Source: Sophora flavescens
Lineage: Eukaryota; Streptophyta; Magnoliopsida; Fabales; Fabaceae
Length of the DNA stretch: 64,000 bases
Assembly: GCA_030762895.1 (NCBI GenBank)
Contig: CM061062.1
Coordinates: 3,867,501-3,931,500, forward strand
Direction of reading: 5' to 3'
Part shown: piece after piece, positions 46,585-59,110 of the stretch
How positions within the stretch are numbered: the stretch's first letter is position 1
How the letters are laid out: each line of letters starts with the position of its first letter
Program-made: the position numbers and the translations under genes
The notes under the pieces: generated by a model
Told to the model about the DNA's origin: nothing
Database searches by the model: none
Seen by the model: the letters and a program-made list of their open reading frames with translations, nothing else

Positions 46585-48195
46585 TGAAGTTGACACAGGC
46601 AAACACAAGAAGGGGGGTTGAATTGTGTTTGTTAATAATTTTCGAAAACAACCTTTAAAACTATTTTTGCACACAAAAAGATTACCTCAGAAGCAAGCAC
46701 AGAGAAATAGATCTTTTAAAAAGAAAGCTTTAACAAAAGCAATATCAAAACCCCTCAGTCAGTAAAAACAAATAAAGCTGTAAGAGTTTAGAGATAGAAG
46801 AATCACACAAGATGTTTTATCCTGGTTCACTCTCTTCCAACCAAGAGCTACGTCCAATCCCTTCTACTTAAAGGTTTTTCTCCACTATTTTCCAAATATA
46901 TTACAAACAAGTATTCAACACCTCTCCAGACTACAAGTATTTCTTACTTACCAAGCCTTCTCAAGCTCTAACTCTAACAAAGAGATTTAATGTTTGATCT
47001 TCTTAACTCGCTATGTGTGAGGATATGAAAGTTTAAGATCAGATGAATATTTTCACAACGTTTAAACTAAAGAATAGAGACTCTTGCTCTTAAAGAAATA
47101 TGAATATGAGTGATTGTAGTTTGACAAAAGTTGAGCTAGCAAGGTTGTGCTGGCAAGACTTGTTCTTCAGTATCTCAGGTCTTCTATTTATAGTGACCTT
47201 ATTCTTCACTTGTATTTCTTCAACGGTTATTTTGAATAATCCCGTTTAGATATAGCATTTAATGCATGATATCCGTTATGACTAATAGCTTGATTGTGGC
47301 AAGCTGAATAGTACTATTGGTTATCGAGGTAGCACGAAATTGGAGGCTCACTGCTCTGAGTATAGCAGCTTGAGAACTTGTTGTTCCTCCTTTGTATACA
47401 ATCCAGTTTTTTCCAACCATAAAGTTGTTATCGTACAGATCGTTTTGCAGTTTCGCATTGTACGATTCTGCTTTTTGCATTTCTTTTATGGTACTATGTT
47501 TCTTTTACAACAAGGTAAAATATTAAAGTAGATAAAACAAATATGAAGAACAAAAATTCTGTTGAAATAAATATCAATCATTTGAAATAAATTCAAGAGA
47601 TTCGGATTGTATTTATTCATTCAAAGATGGAGCTCGTCTACTTAGTTATATGTGAGACCAAGTCTGTTTCAACAAATTATTTTGCTCGTCCGATGACGTG
47701 GCATATCCTCTCGTCTATCAAGTCTTTGGACTTGCTATACCTCAATGGGTTATAAAGATCTCCGTATAGTGATGTGGCATATAGAGCTCGTCTACCTGAC
47801 TATTCTATTTTTCAGTTCATTCAAATCTACCAATTTTTTCGTCTGCTGACGTGGCAGTTAGAGCTCGTCTACTATCAAGTCTTTGGACTTGCTGAATCTA
47901 AGAGGTTATTTTGATTTCCGTCTAGTAAGCATTTAGAGCCTCGTCTACTTAAGAAAACTAGTATACTCAAATAAATAAATAAATAACTTTTACCAAAACA
48001 TTGAGCAGCCCGTCTACAAGGGTGGACGCGCATTTTTCAATGAAAACTTATCCCAAGTTTCTATTACGTATAATTAAATATTCCTATATAACTGAAGGCA
48101 CGTGTTAGATCTCAACTAACACTTTGCCAAGAATAATCTTTCGTTAACATCAAAACGTAGAGATTATTTAGTCCAAAACCACTTTGGTTCCAACA
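46585..48195 (-). repeat. Sirevirus 3' LTR
   Basis: Reverse complement of the LTR at 28197-29824, same ends. It contains two copies of the hairpin CAAGTCTTTGGACTTG (about 47725 and 47878), repeated gagctcgtctac motifs and several tgacgtggc sites. Confidence 0.85.
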
Positions 48196-48496
48196 ATCTC
48201 CCCATTTTTGATGATAACAAAAACTAATTAATTTTGAAAAGCCAAATCTAAGAGAGTCTGCAGGGCTCCCCCTAAGACAAAGCATTCAGATAAACAATCA
48301 GTAAAATCATATGAGACAAATTTCATATAAGCTATTAGATAAGTGCAATAGCTTATCAAACTCAGAGTATATATGAAGGAATAAATAAGCATAGTCAGCG
48401 GATATCAGAGCAAATAGGCAAATATGAGTATCAGAGCATTTATCAAGTAGAAAACAGAATATGCATATGCAGACAAATATGAGCTTTTCAAAAACT

Positions 48497-48501
<5 letters not shown>

Positions 48502-48545
<44 letters not shown>
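48502..48545. repeat. (TA)22 microsatellite
   Basis: Uninterrupted TA repeat of about 44 bp in the Sirevirus region between the env-like ORF and the LTR. The related plus-strand copy has only a short 'tatatata' at the matching place (about 27910). Confidence 0.9.
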
Positions 48546-48547
<2 letters not shown>

Positions 48548-48639
48548 CTCTTCTTTTTCCTTTCGCCCCCTTTTTGTCATCAGCCAAAAAGGTCAAAGGA
48601 GTGGACCATCATTGTCAGTATGTATAAAAAGAATTCAGG

Positions 48640-49915
48640 TTAGGCGGGATGAGGTGGTGGAGGTGGTTGATTATGAGTTTGGGTTTTCTTGAAATCAGTC
48701 AGGAATTCCAACATTTTGTTCATAACCTCTAAGGTTGGAGCCATGGATTTCTGAACTCTCTGAGAGACTTCTTCAGAGATCTCTTCAGTCATCTATTCAA
48801 CCTTTTCTTCAACCATTTTGCCAACTCTTTCATCAACAATCTTGCCAAGAACTTCATTAAGATTTGATGGCAGAGCATGTTACCTTGAACTCTCAGCAGA
48901 TTCTTGAAAAGTGCTTAAGGCTCTGGAGTGTTCAGGATGATCTGAAGGGTGCATCACAGCCAAAGCTAGTGGTTGAGAAGAGTGCTTTCCAGATGAGCTT
49001 TGTTTGGAGATGGACTCAATAGTTTCTTCTTCAGGACCACCTAAACCAGCAATAGTGGCATTCATGCCAGGTCCTTCAACAATAATATCATCTTCAAGAA
49101 GCTTTGAAGGAGGTGAAGACTGGGCAAGATTAATGACAAGGAGTGGTGAAGGGGTCACTGATACTTCCTTTGCCCATATGATGGGGTAGGAGAATTCCAC
49201 ATCTCGACTTGTTATGGGAAGTCCCCAAAGGTCTTTATAGATCATGTAACGAAAGTAAGAAAGACCACACTTTCCTCTGACTTTGAGAATTTCCTTCTTC
49301 TCTTCTTGGGTCAGTCCCGAGGAAGATGCTTCTCGTGTGCAGTGAATAATGTGAGATTTTCAGAAATCTGCAGCACGTTGTTCATTGATCAACCCAATGG
49401 ATTCAGAATGCAAATAGAAGTCCAGCATGGAGTAGTCAAAAGTTTCTTGATGTAGATCAAGCATTGCTGATTCAGCTTCTGGCATAACTCCTTTGAATCT
49501 TATGTTCTTCTTATCCTTGTCCTTATTCAGATCTATCATCTGCGGTCTTGGACAGATTCTATAAGGCACTATTCCAACTCTGGTTGCTTCACTATGTCTC
49601 AGCCAGGATGAAGGGACTAAATGTGCGGCTCTATCAACTTTGAAATGTCTGAATTCCCACTTCAGTATTTCATAGATAAGCTGATCCACAAAGTAATCAG
49701 AGGCCTTCTCATAGACATTGGGATGCTCGAAGGATACCCATCTTATGTTATTGTCCAAGATTATAGGAACATGTTTTGAAGATCTTGCTCTTCTTTCAGG
49801 GATGGTAGGAAGATTCTTTCTTAGAGGATCTGTCTCCCAGACACTTATCACATGTCTCTGAACTCCATCGATGAAGGGTATGAGAGGTGGAGTTAATTTT
49901 GACAGGGTTAGGGTA
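48640..49915 (-). pseudogene. Sirevirus env-like ORF, C-terminal half
   Basis: Frames 49851-49360 and 49245-48880 plus sequence down to the stop at 48640 form the 3' half of the env-like ORF, with frame breaks at about 49250-49360 and 48880. The end carries a coiled-coil-like segment, then MAPTLEVMNKMLEFLTDFKK and a Pro run (NQPPPPPHPA). The homologous fragment occurs at 27460-27795. The 5' half lies beyond the inserted element, at 59318-61052. Confidence 0.65.
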
Positions 49916-50929
49916 GATTTTTTTGGTAGTGGCTACGGTCTCAAGAGGGGGGGTGAATTGAGATATTGAAAACTTATTCAACAATTTAAAGTAAAACAGT
50001 GTTTCTTTTAAAGAAAATTGGTTTTCACTCAATTTTAATTCCCAAGAATTAGGTTATGGAACAAGTAATGATGACAAGAAGAATTATAAGTAGTAACAAC
50101 AGATTTTAACACAGATTGCAGATTTAAAGATTCAAGTTTAACAAGTATATGGAGTTTAGGGATTAGAAGAACACGCAAACCGATTTATCCTGGTTCGGCT
50201 ACCTCCTCTGGTAAGCCTACATCCAGTCCCACATCTCTGTGGATTTCTTCACTATAATCAGCAATTACACAATTCTAATTACAGCAACACAAGTATACCC
50301 TCCTTGCTTGAAAAATCTCAAGAAAGCACACTAGCTTTCTTTACCCAAGGATCCCTTCTATCCTTGTTGGACCCTAAGAGATACCCTCTCTTAGTCACTC
50401 TAATTCTCAAAAAGAATTGAGTAGAAGCAAGACTCTAAAAGCCTGATAAAACAAATTGAAGTTCTAACTATCACACTTTTCTCAGAGATAAAGCACTTTG
50501 TTTCACAATCAGTATGAGTTGCATTGTTGTTGTTGTATAGAAAAGTGTTCCTTTGATCCCTCTTTATATAGAAGACAAATTATAGCCGTTGGGATCATTT
50601 AAGATAGATTTGGATCTGATTTATCAAAATCTGCTTTCTTGATTCTTGATCTTGAAATGTGATTCTGTTTGATCTTTGCAGAGTTTGCATCCTTCTTGAA
50701 ATATAATTGTTTCCATCTGAAAGGATAGCCATATCTTTTTGAAGAGTAATATATCCGTGTTTAATTGAAGAGAAAAATATCCAAGTTATTTTGAAGAGAA
50801 AAATATCGGTGTCCATTTGCCACGTCAGCAGATGAGAGTATTAGCTCAAGGTTATTGGACGGGCTCCAACTGGTAGACGAGCTTTATATATCATGTAAGT
50901 GGACGGAGCTTCTTATTTACATCAGTGGA

Positions 50930-51545
50930 CGCGCGCTTCTGTTTCATCAGTGGACGCGAGCTCCTTTTTACATCAGTGGACGCGCGCTCCTTTTTACATC
51001 AGTGGACGCGCGCTCCTTTTTACATCAGTGGACGTGGGCTTCTTTTACATCAGTGGACGCGTGCTTCTTTTACTTCCAGTGGACACGCTCCTGTGCCACG
51101 TCAGCAGACGAGATCTTCTGTTTCTTTTAGTGGACGTGCTTCTGTGCCACGTCAGCAAACGAGATCTTCTATTTTTTTTCAGTGGACGCGCATCATGTGC
51201 CACGTCAGCAGACGAGCTCTTCTGTTTCTTTTAGTGGACGCGCTTCTGTGCTCTTTCAGTGGACGACAACTTTTTACTTTGTTGTTTTAGTGGACGCGCT
51301 TTCTTTGTTCTTTCAGTGGACGTCAGTTTTTTTTTTACTTTGTTCTTTTAGTGGACGCGCTTTCTTTGTTCTTTCAGTGGACGTCAGCTTTTTACTTTGT
51401 TGTTCCTTTAGTGGACGAGCTCTTTAATTGTTCATTGGACTTCAGCTCTTTACTTTGTTGGACATCATTCTTGGTTCATTTCATTGGACGAGCGCTTATA
51501 TTTTCCCTGTGTTGGACGTGCGCTAGTTTTGCTTTGTTGAACGAG
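50930..51545. repeat. LTR minisatellite, left LTR
   Basis: Tandem array of roughly 26-30 bp units built on 'catcagtggacgcgcgctcc', becoming irregular to the right, with interspersed gccacgtcagcagacgag. All three plus-strand frames stay open for long stretches because of the repeat; this is not a gene. Confidence 0.85.
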
Positions 51546-52379
51546 TGATCTTGCATGCAACTTAACACGTAATGAGTACGTAGTCAGAATTAAAAATCTT
51601 ATGCAAAATACACTTTGTTTGTCATACATCGAAACATAAATGAGGGCTTAGTCTTATAAACTCCCCCTTTTTTGATTATGACAAACCTTACCATACTTAA
51701 CCTTAGTTATTAAGAAATCAGAGTGCAGCTATTCAGTAAGCATGGTTCTTGAGTTATTTTCGTCCTCCCCGTGTCATTGATATCTTTCAAAAGATCAAGT
51801 GTTATCATATCATTATCAGAAGAAAAAAAAATCATCTTGCATTTATTACAAGTTCAAGTATATCTTTTCAAAGCAGTTCATACTCAGGTATCAGAAAAAA
51901 AAATTACATATTAGAGAAAAAAAAAATTACAGCAAATGCATGGTTCATCTTTATGGTTCATATTTCTCCCCTTTTGTCAGAGAAATAAAAATTAAAAAAA
52001 ATTTACATATCAGAAAATGCATGGTTCATTAAAATTTGCATATCAGAAAATGCATGGTTCATTTTTATGGTTCATATTTCTCAGATGTATGGTTCATCTT
52101 TCTAGTTCATCTCAGATGTATCTTTCTCGTTCATCTCAGATGTATGGTTCATCTTTCTCCCCCTTTGTCATTATAAAAAGGAAACTATGGAGAATATTGA
52201 AATCAATCTTAATAAACAGTCTTGCATTCATTGATAATAAGGCATTTCAGAACTTATGCAATACATCAAAACATCCAAAAAAACCAAAAAAAATAAATTA
52301 CTGACACCTAAGTACGCTTAGAATCTTGCCCATGTCCTTCATAATTTTCAGCAACTTGTGCTGCCTTGTGTGCCATCTG

Positions 52380-53936
52380 TTATTTGTTATTTTGAGGATC
52401 AATTATGCCAAGTTCCCTTCTTATAAAGAAGAAACTCTCCTTATATAGTGGTTTGGTGAATATATCAGCTAATTGCTTAGTTGTATCTATATATTCAATC
52501 ACAACATCACCACTTTGAATATGATCCCTGATAAAATGATGTCTAATTTCAATATGCTTGGTTCTTGAGTGCATAATTGGGTTCTTTGTTAGATTAATTG
52601 CACTAGTGTTATCACACTTTATTGGTATATGATCCAGATAAACGCCATAGTCAATTAATTGTTGTTTCATCCATAGGATTTGAGCACAACAACTCCCGGT
52701 ACCGCAACATATCTTTGCCAGTGTGGATAAGGCCACACTAGTTTGCTTGTTACTAAACCAGGACACTAGGGAATTTCCTAATAAATGGCATGTTCCACTT
52801 GTGCTCTTCCTATCTAACTTGCATCCAACAAAGTTAGAGTCTCAATATCCTATTAATGTGCAAGTGTATCCCTTGGGACACCACAACCCCATTTATTTTG
52901 TTCCTAAGAGGTACTTCATGATTCTTTTAACTGCAGTAAGATGTGATTCTTTAGGATTAGCTTGATACCTTGCACACATACACACACTGAACATTATATC
53001 TGGCCTACTAGCAGTGAGATAAATTAAGGATCCGATAATACCTCTATACTTGGATACATCTATAGATTTACCATGTTCATCTTTGTCCAAGTAGCAGGCT
53101 GGACTCATTGGTGTTGACATTTCCTTTGCGCTTTCGATTCCAAACTTCTTTAGTAGTTCCTTGCAATACTTTGTTTGGCTTATGAAGGTTCCATCTTGGC
53201 ATTGTTTAATTTTAAGTCCAAGAAAGAAGGTAAGCTCTCCCATCATGGACATTTCAAATTCACTTTGCATTAGTTCACCAAATTCCTTGCATAAAGACTC
53301 ATTAGTAGCACCAAAAATAATGTCATCAACATATATTTGAACAAGTAAGATATTGTGTGCTTTTGTTTTAGTAAATAATGTAGTATCAACTTTTCCTCTT
53401 TTAAAGCCTTTCTCTATGAGAAAATTGCTTAACCTCTCATACCAAGCTCTAGGAGCTTGCTTGAGTCCATAGAGGGCTTTAGTCAGTTTATAGACATGAT
53501 TTGGGAACTCACTATCAACAAAGCCAGGGGGTTGGCTTACATATACTTCGTCTTGTATTATTCCATTTAAAAAGGTACTTTTCACATCCATTTGGTACAG
53601 TTTAAAGTTCATTATACAAGCATAGGCTAAGAGCATTCTTATGGCTTCCAACCTAGCTACGGGAGCATATGTTTCATCATAATCAATTCCTTCTTCTTGA
53701 TTATATCCCTTAGCTACTAGTCTAGCCTTGTTTCTAACTATTATTCCATTCTCATCCATTTTGTTTCTAAACACCCATTTAGTTCCGATTATTTGATTAC
53801 TTTTGGGTTTTGGAACTAAATCCCAAACTTTGTTCCTTTTAAATTGATTTAACTCCTCTTGCATTGCAATTATCCAGTGTTCATCATTAATAGCATCATC
53901 AACACATTTTGATTCTTTTTGAGATACAAACGCCAT
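52380..53936 (-). pseudogene. RT-RNase H of the Sirevirus-like element
   Basis: RT frame 53936-52893 includes 'AMQEELNQFKRNKVWDLVPK', KARLVAKGYNQEEGIDYDET and an intact YVDD (IYVDDIIFGA). RNase H frame 52766-52380 has 'IPIKCDNTSAINLTKNPIMH' and ends near DPQNNK. The link between the two frames is broken around 52770-52890. The usual catalytic Glu segment of Copia RNase H is replaced by STLAKICCGTGS, consistent with a short local frameshift. The first Met is arbitrary. Confidence 0.8.
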
Positions 53937-54159
53937 AGGATTATTCCATGATTGATCAAATATCTTTAATACAACAATGTAGACATATTATACAATGATA
54001 TATAAGTCAACACAAAGATTCACAATCATAATGATAATTAGAAAACATATTCAATCAATATTTTTTCTTTATTGTTACCCATTTTGTGTTTGGTGAAGGC
54101 TCTATGTCATGATTCCAATTTTTGCTCTTGACCTTCTACCACACCTACAAAACAGAATT

Positions 54160-57100
54160 TCATATTTTTGCTATAGGTACCCAAATCTGTTTGGGTCCTT
54201 TTGAGTTAGTTGCAGCAATAGTTCCTTTAGGAACCCAAATTTGTTTAATGCCAACATGAATGTTCTTTCTAAGTCTACAAGTAGAAGCTGTATGACCTTT
54301 CTTTAGACAATAATAGCATTTAACAAAAGGACTAGTTGAGGAAATAGGTGGAACAAAAAGCTTTTTAAAAGATTTTTCATGTACCATTGGCTTATATCCA
54401 ATTCCTGCTTTGTCATACACACCCTTCTGCTGTCTGTTGTTACGCCGGCAAGTGTACCGGGTCGTCGCAAGTAATAAAATAAACACGGTAAGTAATTACC
54501 GAGGTCGAACTCAGGGATTGGGCTACCAATTCGACTAATCCGCGGGAAATCCGATACGTTTGGTCAAGTTACAGAAGGTGGTTGAGAGAGAGAATAGGAT
54601 CAAAATTAAATTAACAAATCTAATTAAATAATTAACTAAAAATATGAAAACTAAAATGTCCAAGGTCACAAATCCACCTACCCAATATGTATTCCCAAGT
54701 GATGATGAATTCCTCCCTAAGTTCAATTACAATGTCAACCGGGACCCCTAAATTCTCCTAAATCCACTCTCGTGCTCATTAGGACGTATTCGACGATTGG
54801 ATTAATTACTTACTAGGTCTCATAATCCTAATCTCGAATTTGGTTAATTCTTGTTCCCTATAAGGTTGCACCGATCTCCTACTCACTCTCGTGCAATATT
54901 CGATCGATGATCCCAATTCAAGTTCTAAACGCGAATCGCTGACTAGGCCTCATCGACGTTAACAAGTCAATCACGCAACACATATGATTAACACAATCAA
55001 ATCAGAATTGGAAAACATTTATTGAGAAAAAGGGAGAAAGACATACATCATATCGAATCTACACTGCCATGGGCGGCTTCATCGATCCCTCGGACGAGGG
55101 GATTAGTTCCTCATGCTCATAGACAAACACTCGGACATAATCACCATCGTAAAATAACACAAAAAGAAAAAGGGAGACGCAGCTCCAAAGAGAAACAAGG
55201 ATTCGTAACTAAACTGCCCTAAACAAGTGGAAACAACCTCCCTCTCCGTGTCCCCTTTCTTCTGATCTGAAACAGCCTTTAAATAAGGATTCTGTTTCTC
55301 GCCCGCTCGCGGGGCGAGCTTATCCTCGCGACACGAATTTTAGTTTGGCGCTCATTCAAATCTTGGATCTCGCGGGGCGAGCGTCTATTCGCGAGGCGAA
55401 TTGCAGCTTTGGCTCCATCCTGAGTTTGAATGATCGCGTGGCGAATTGTGATTGGCGAGGCGAGTCTCCAAACCTTAATCTGTCACAGCCGTGATATTCA
55501 TCACGGCTAGGTCGTGATGGTCTCTGTCTTCCAGGGTCTTCAGGATCTCGCGAGGCGAGACACCTCTCGCGGGGCGAGACTTCAATTCTAGGCTGTGACC
55601 TTCATCACGGCTAGGCCGTGATTGTCTCTGACTTCCCGGTCTTCATGTTTCGCGGGGCGAGAATATTTTAGCGGGGCGAGCCAGAAGTGATGACTTTTGC
55701 TGCTTTGTTGACCTTCATGCTCGCGGGGCGAGCATACACTCGCGAGGCGAGTGTCTCCAGACTTGCAATTTCCACTGCTTTTTGACTTTCCTTGACTCCC
55801 GGAGCTTCACTTATTTAACCTGAAACAACAAAAGCAACCACAAGCATAATTCTATTCAAAATAACCTAAAAACTACACAAAATACGCAAAACGAGTCAAA
55901 GTCCAACTTAGGAACAAAACAAGGCAAATTTGGGCGAAAACGAGATTGAACTCGAATAATTTGCACAAAAACCACGGTCCATCTAGTTATAAAAGTAGAT
56001 AAGCCGAAGGCGTATCACTGTCCTAATATGGCATTCAAGTTATCTCTACCCAAAGTGAACTTAGATAGAGTTGTATTCAGTTTTTCAACTTCCTTTTCTA
56101 GTGTAGTGCATTTGGTCCAAATTGAACTAGATGCAAGTAATTGTGAATTTTCGGTTTCTAGTTCTTTAAGCTTTATTTGTAAAGATGCAGAGTCACTACA
56201 TTGTTTTGTGATGATCTTTCTAGAATATTTAAGTTGTTTTCTAATTTTAACATATTCTTCATGCAATTCATCAAAAGCATCTTGTAACTCATCATAAGTA
56301 GGAGAGGAATCATTTACCTCGGTTTCACTGTCACTTTGATGATTTGCCATGAGACATAGGTTGGCTTCTTCATTTTCTGATTCACTACTAGTGGAATCCA
56401 TATCATTATCTTCCCAAGCTATGTATGCTCTTCTGGACTTTCTTCCTTTCTTTTCCTTGCTGTCATTCTTCTCATACTTTTCTTTCTTTTGTAGCTTTGG
56501 ACATTCATTTTTGTAGTGTCCAAGCTTTCCACATTCAAAGCATTTGATTGTTGAGGAAGAGCTTTCACCTTTGTTCGTGTTCTTTTTTGTAGGAAAACTG
56601 AATTGCTTCTTGTTTCTATTCTTCTTGATGAATCTTTTAAATTTCCTCACAAGCAATCCCATGTCTTCTTCTTTGGATTCTTCACTTTCATCAAGGTGTT
56701 CATCTTCATCACTTTCTATTGATTCTTTGGAAATATGAGCCTTGAGTGAGAGTCCTTTCTTCTTTTTCTCCTTATCTTCATAATCTTTCAATCTATTTAG
56801 TTCCAATTCGTGTTCTTTCAACTTGCCAAATAGAGGAGCAATCTGCATTGTGTCAAGATCCTTTGCTTCAGCAATTGCAGTAACTTTTGGCTGCCATTCA
56901 CGACTCAAACATCTCATAATCTTGTTAATATTTTTCTCATCTGTGATTGTATGTCCGAGTCCTTCTAACTGGTTCACAATGTGTGTAAACCTCTTTTGCA
57001 GATCATCTATCTCCTCACCATTCTTCATGTGAAAGAGTTCATATTCATGGACTAGTGCATTCATCCTTGATCTTTTCACATCGTTGGTTCCTTCATGAGT

Positions 57101-57444
57101 GAGTTGAAGAGTATCCCACATCTGCTTTGCCGTTTTGCAATTGGAGACCTTGAAAAACTCGTCATAATTCAAAGCAGTTGTTATAATATTTTTTGCCTTA
57201 GCATTATAACCAACTCTTCTTTTATCATCATCATTCCAGTCATCTTTTGGTTTAGTTTGTTTATTTCCCTTAGCATCAAGAATAAATGGAACATACGACC
57301 ATTTTCAACTGCATCTAATACATCTAAACCGACAACCTCAAGAAAGATAAGCATTCTTTCTTTCCAGTACATGTATTGGGAGCCATTAAAGGCAGGGGGT
57401 CTAGTGAGTGAAGCCCCATCACCCAGGATATCATTTGTAGCCAT
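54160..57444 (-). pseudogene. Gag of the Sirevirus-like element, split by a solo LTR
   Basis: Begins MATNDILGDGASLTRPPAFN (57444), has a frameshift near 57175-57181 next to an A-run, and continues through a UBN2-type gag core (TAKQMWDTLQLTHEGTNDVK), a zinc knuckle (CFECGKLGHYKNEC, about 56480-56520) and a coiled-coil region to 56018. The solo LTR interrupts it. The remainder resumes at 54434-54160 with a second knuckle (CYYCLKKGHTASTC). Removing the insertion and one target copy restores the frame across the site. Confidence 0.8.
54430..56022 (-). repeat. Solo LTR with CTGTC target duplication and GC-rich palindromes
   Basis: 54435-56017 runs TGTTGTTACGCC..GGCGTATCA, flanked by CTGTC (54430-54434 and 56018-56022). 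No internal region. On the minus strand it ends with 'ttacttgcgacgacccggta' and 'cacttgccggcg', as in Athila/Tat-type Gypsy LTRs. 55300-55760 has about ten copies of ctcgcggggcgag / ctcgcgaggcgag plus two CACGGC..GCCGTG units. Confidence 0.88.
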
Positions 57445-58479
57445 CTCCTGAAGCTATTAAGCTTTGTAACAAGAGTTTTAGCCCTGATGCCAATTGTTGG
57501 TAGTGGCTACGATCTCAAGAGAGGGGGGGGGGGTGAATTGAGATATTGAAAACTTATTCAAAAATTTAAAGTAAAACAGTGTTTCTTTTAAAGAAAATTG
57601 GTTTTCACTCAATTTTAATTCCCAAGAATTAGGTTATGGAACAAGTAATGATGACAAGAAGAATTATAAGAAGTAACAACAGATTTTAACACAGATTGCA
57701 TATTTAAAGATTCAAGTTTAACAAGTATATGGAGTTTAGGGATTAGAAGAACACGCAAACCAATTTATCCTGGTTCGGCTACCTCCTCTGGTAAGCCTAC
57801 ATCCAATCCCACACCTCTGTGGATTTCTTCACTATAATCAACAATTACACAATTCTAATTACAGCAACACAAGGATACCCTCCTTGCTTGAAAAATCTCC
57901 AGAAAGCACACTAGCTTTCTTTACCCAAGGATCCTTTCTATCCTTGTTGAACCCTAAGAGATACCCTCTCTTAGTCACTCTAATTCACAAAAAGAATTGA
58001 GTAGAAGCAAGACTCTAAAAGCCTGATAAAACAAATTGAAGTTCTAACTATCACACTTTTCTCAGAGATAAAGCACTTTGTTTCACAATCAGTATGAGTT
58101 GCGTTGTTGTTGTTGTATAGAAAAGTGTTCCTTTGATCCCTCTTTATATAGAATACAAATTATAGCCTTTGGGATCATTTAAGACAGATTTGGATCTGAT
58201 TTATCAAAATCTGCTTTCTTGATTCTTGATCTTGAAATGTGATTCTGTTTGATCTTTGCAGAGTTTGCATCCTTCTTGAAATATAATTGTTTCCATATGA
58301 AAGGATAGCCGTATCTTTTTGAAGAGTAATATATCCGTGTTTAATTGAAGAGAAAAATATCCAAGTTATTTTGAAGAGAAAAATATCGGTGTCCATTTGC
58401 CATGTCAGCAGATGAGAGTATTAGCTCAAGGTTATTGGACGGGCTCCAACTGGTAGACGAGCTTTGTATATCATGTAAG

Positions 58480-59110
58480 TGGACGGAGCTTCTTATTTAC
58501 ATCAGCAGACGCGCGCTTTTGTTTCATCAGTGGACATGAGCTCCTTTTTACATCAGTGGACGCGAGCTCCTTTTTACATCAGTGGACGCGCGCTCCTTTT
58601 GACATCGGTGGACGCGCGCTTCTTTTACATCAGTGGACGCGGGCTTCTTTTACATCAGTGGACGCGTGCTTCTTTTACTTCCAGTGGACGCGCTCCTGTG
58701 CCACGTCAGCAGACGAGATCTTCTGTTTCTTTTAGTGGACGTGCTTCTGTGCCACGTCAGCAGACGGGATCTTCTGTTTCTTTCAGTGGTCGCGCATCAT
58801 GTGCTACATCTGCAGACGAGCTATTCTGTTTCTTTTAGTGGATGCGCTTCCGTGCTCTTTCAGTGGACGACAACTTTTTACTCTGTTCTTTTAGTGGACG
58901 CGCTTTCTTTGTTCTTTCAGTGGACGTCAACTTTTTTTTTTTTACTTTGTTCTTTTAGTGGACGCGCTTTCTTTGTTCTTTCAGTGGACGTCAGCTTTTT
59001 ACTTTGTTGTTCCTTTAGTGGACGAGATCTTTAATTGTTCATTGGACTTCAGCTCTTTACTTTGTTGGACGTCATTCTATGTTCACTTCATTGGACGAGC
59101 GCTTATATTT
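58480..59110. repeat. LTR minisatellite, right LTR
   Basis: Same array as in the left LTR of this element (unit catcagtggacgcgcgctcc and variants), with small differences in copy content. A G-run at 57523-57533 is 11 long here and 7 long in the left LTR. Confidence 0.85.

Noticed and set aside
50899..51427. Overlapping plus-strand ORFs of 80-120 codons
   Set aside because: They lie in the LTR minisatellite; frames stay open because of the repeat, and the peptides are simple repeats. The same holds for 58479-59155.
50930..51545. CRISPR-like array
   Set aside because: Units are tandem without unique spacers, and the genome is a plant's.
57181..57444. Separate 87-codon gene
   Set aside because: It is the N-terminus of gag cut off by a frameshift at an A-run, not an independent gene.
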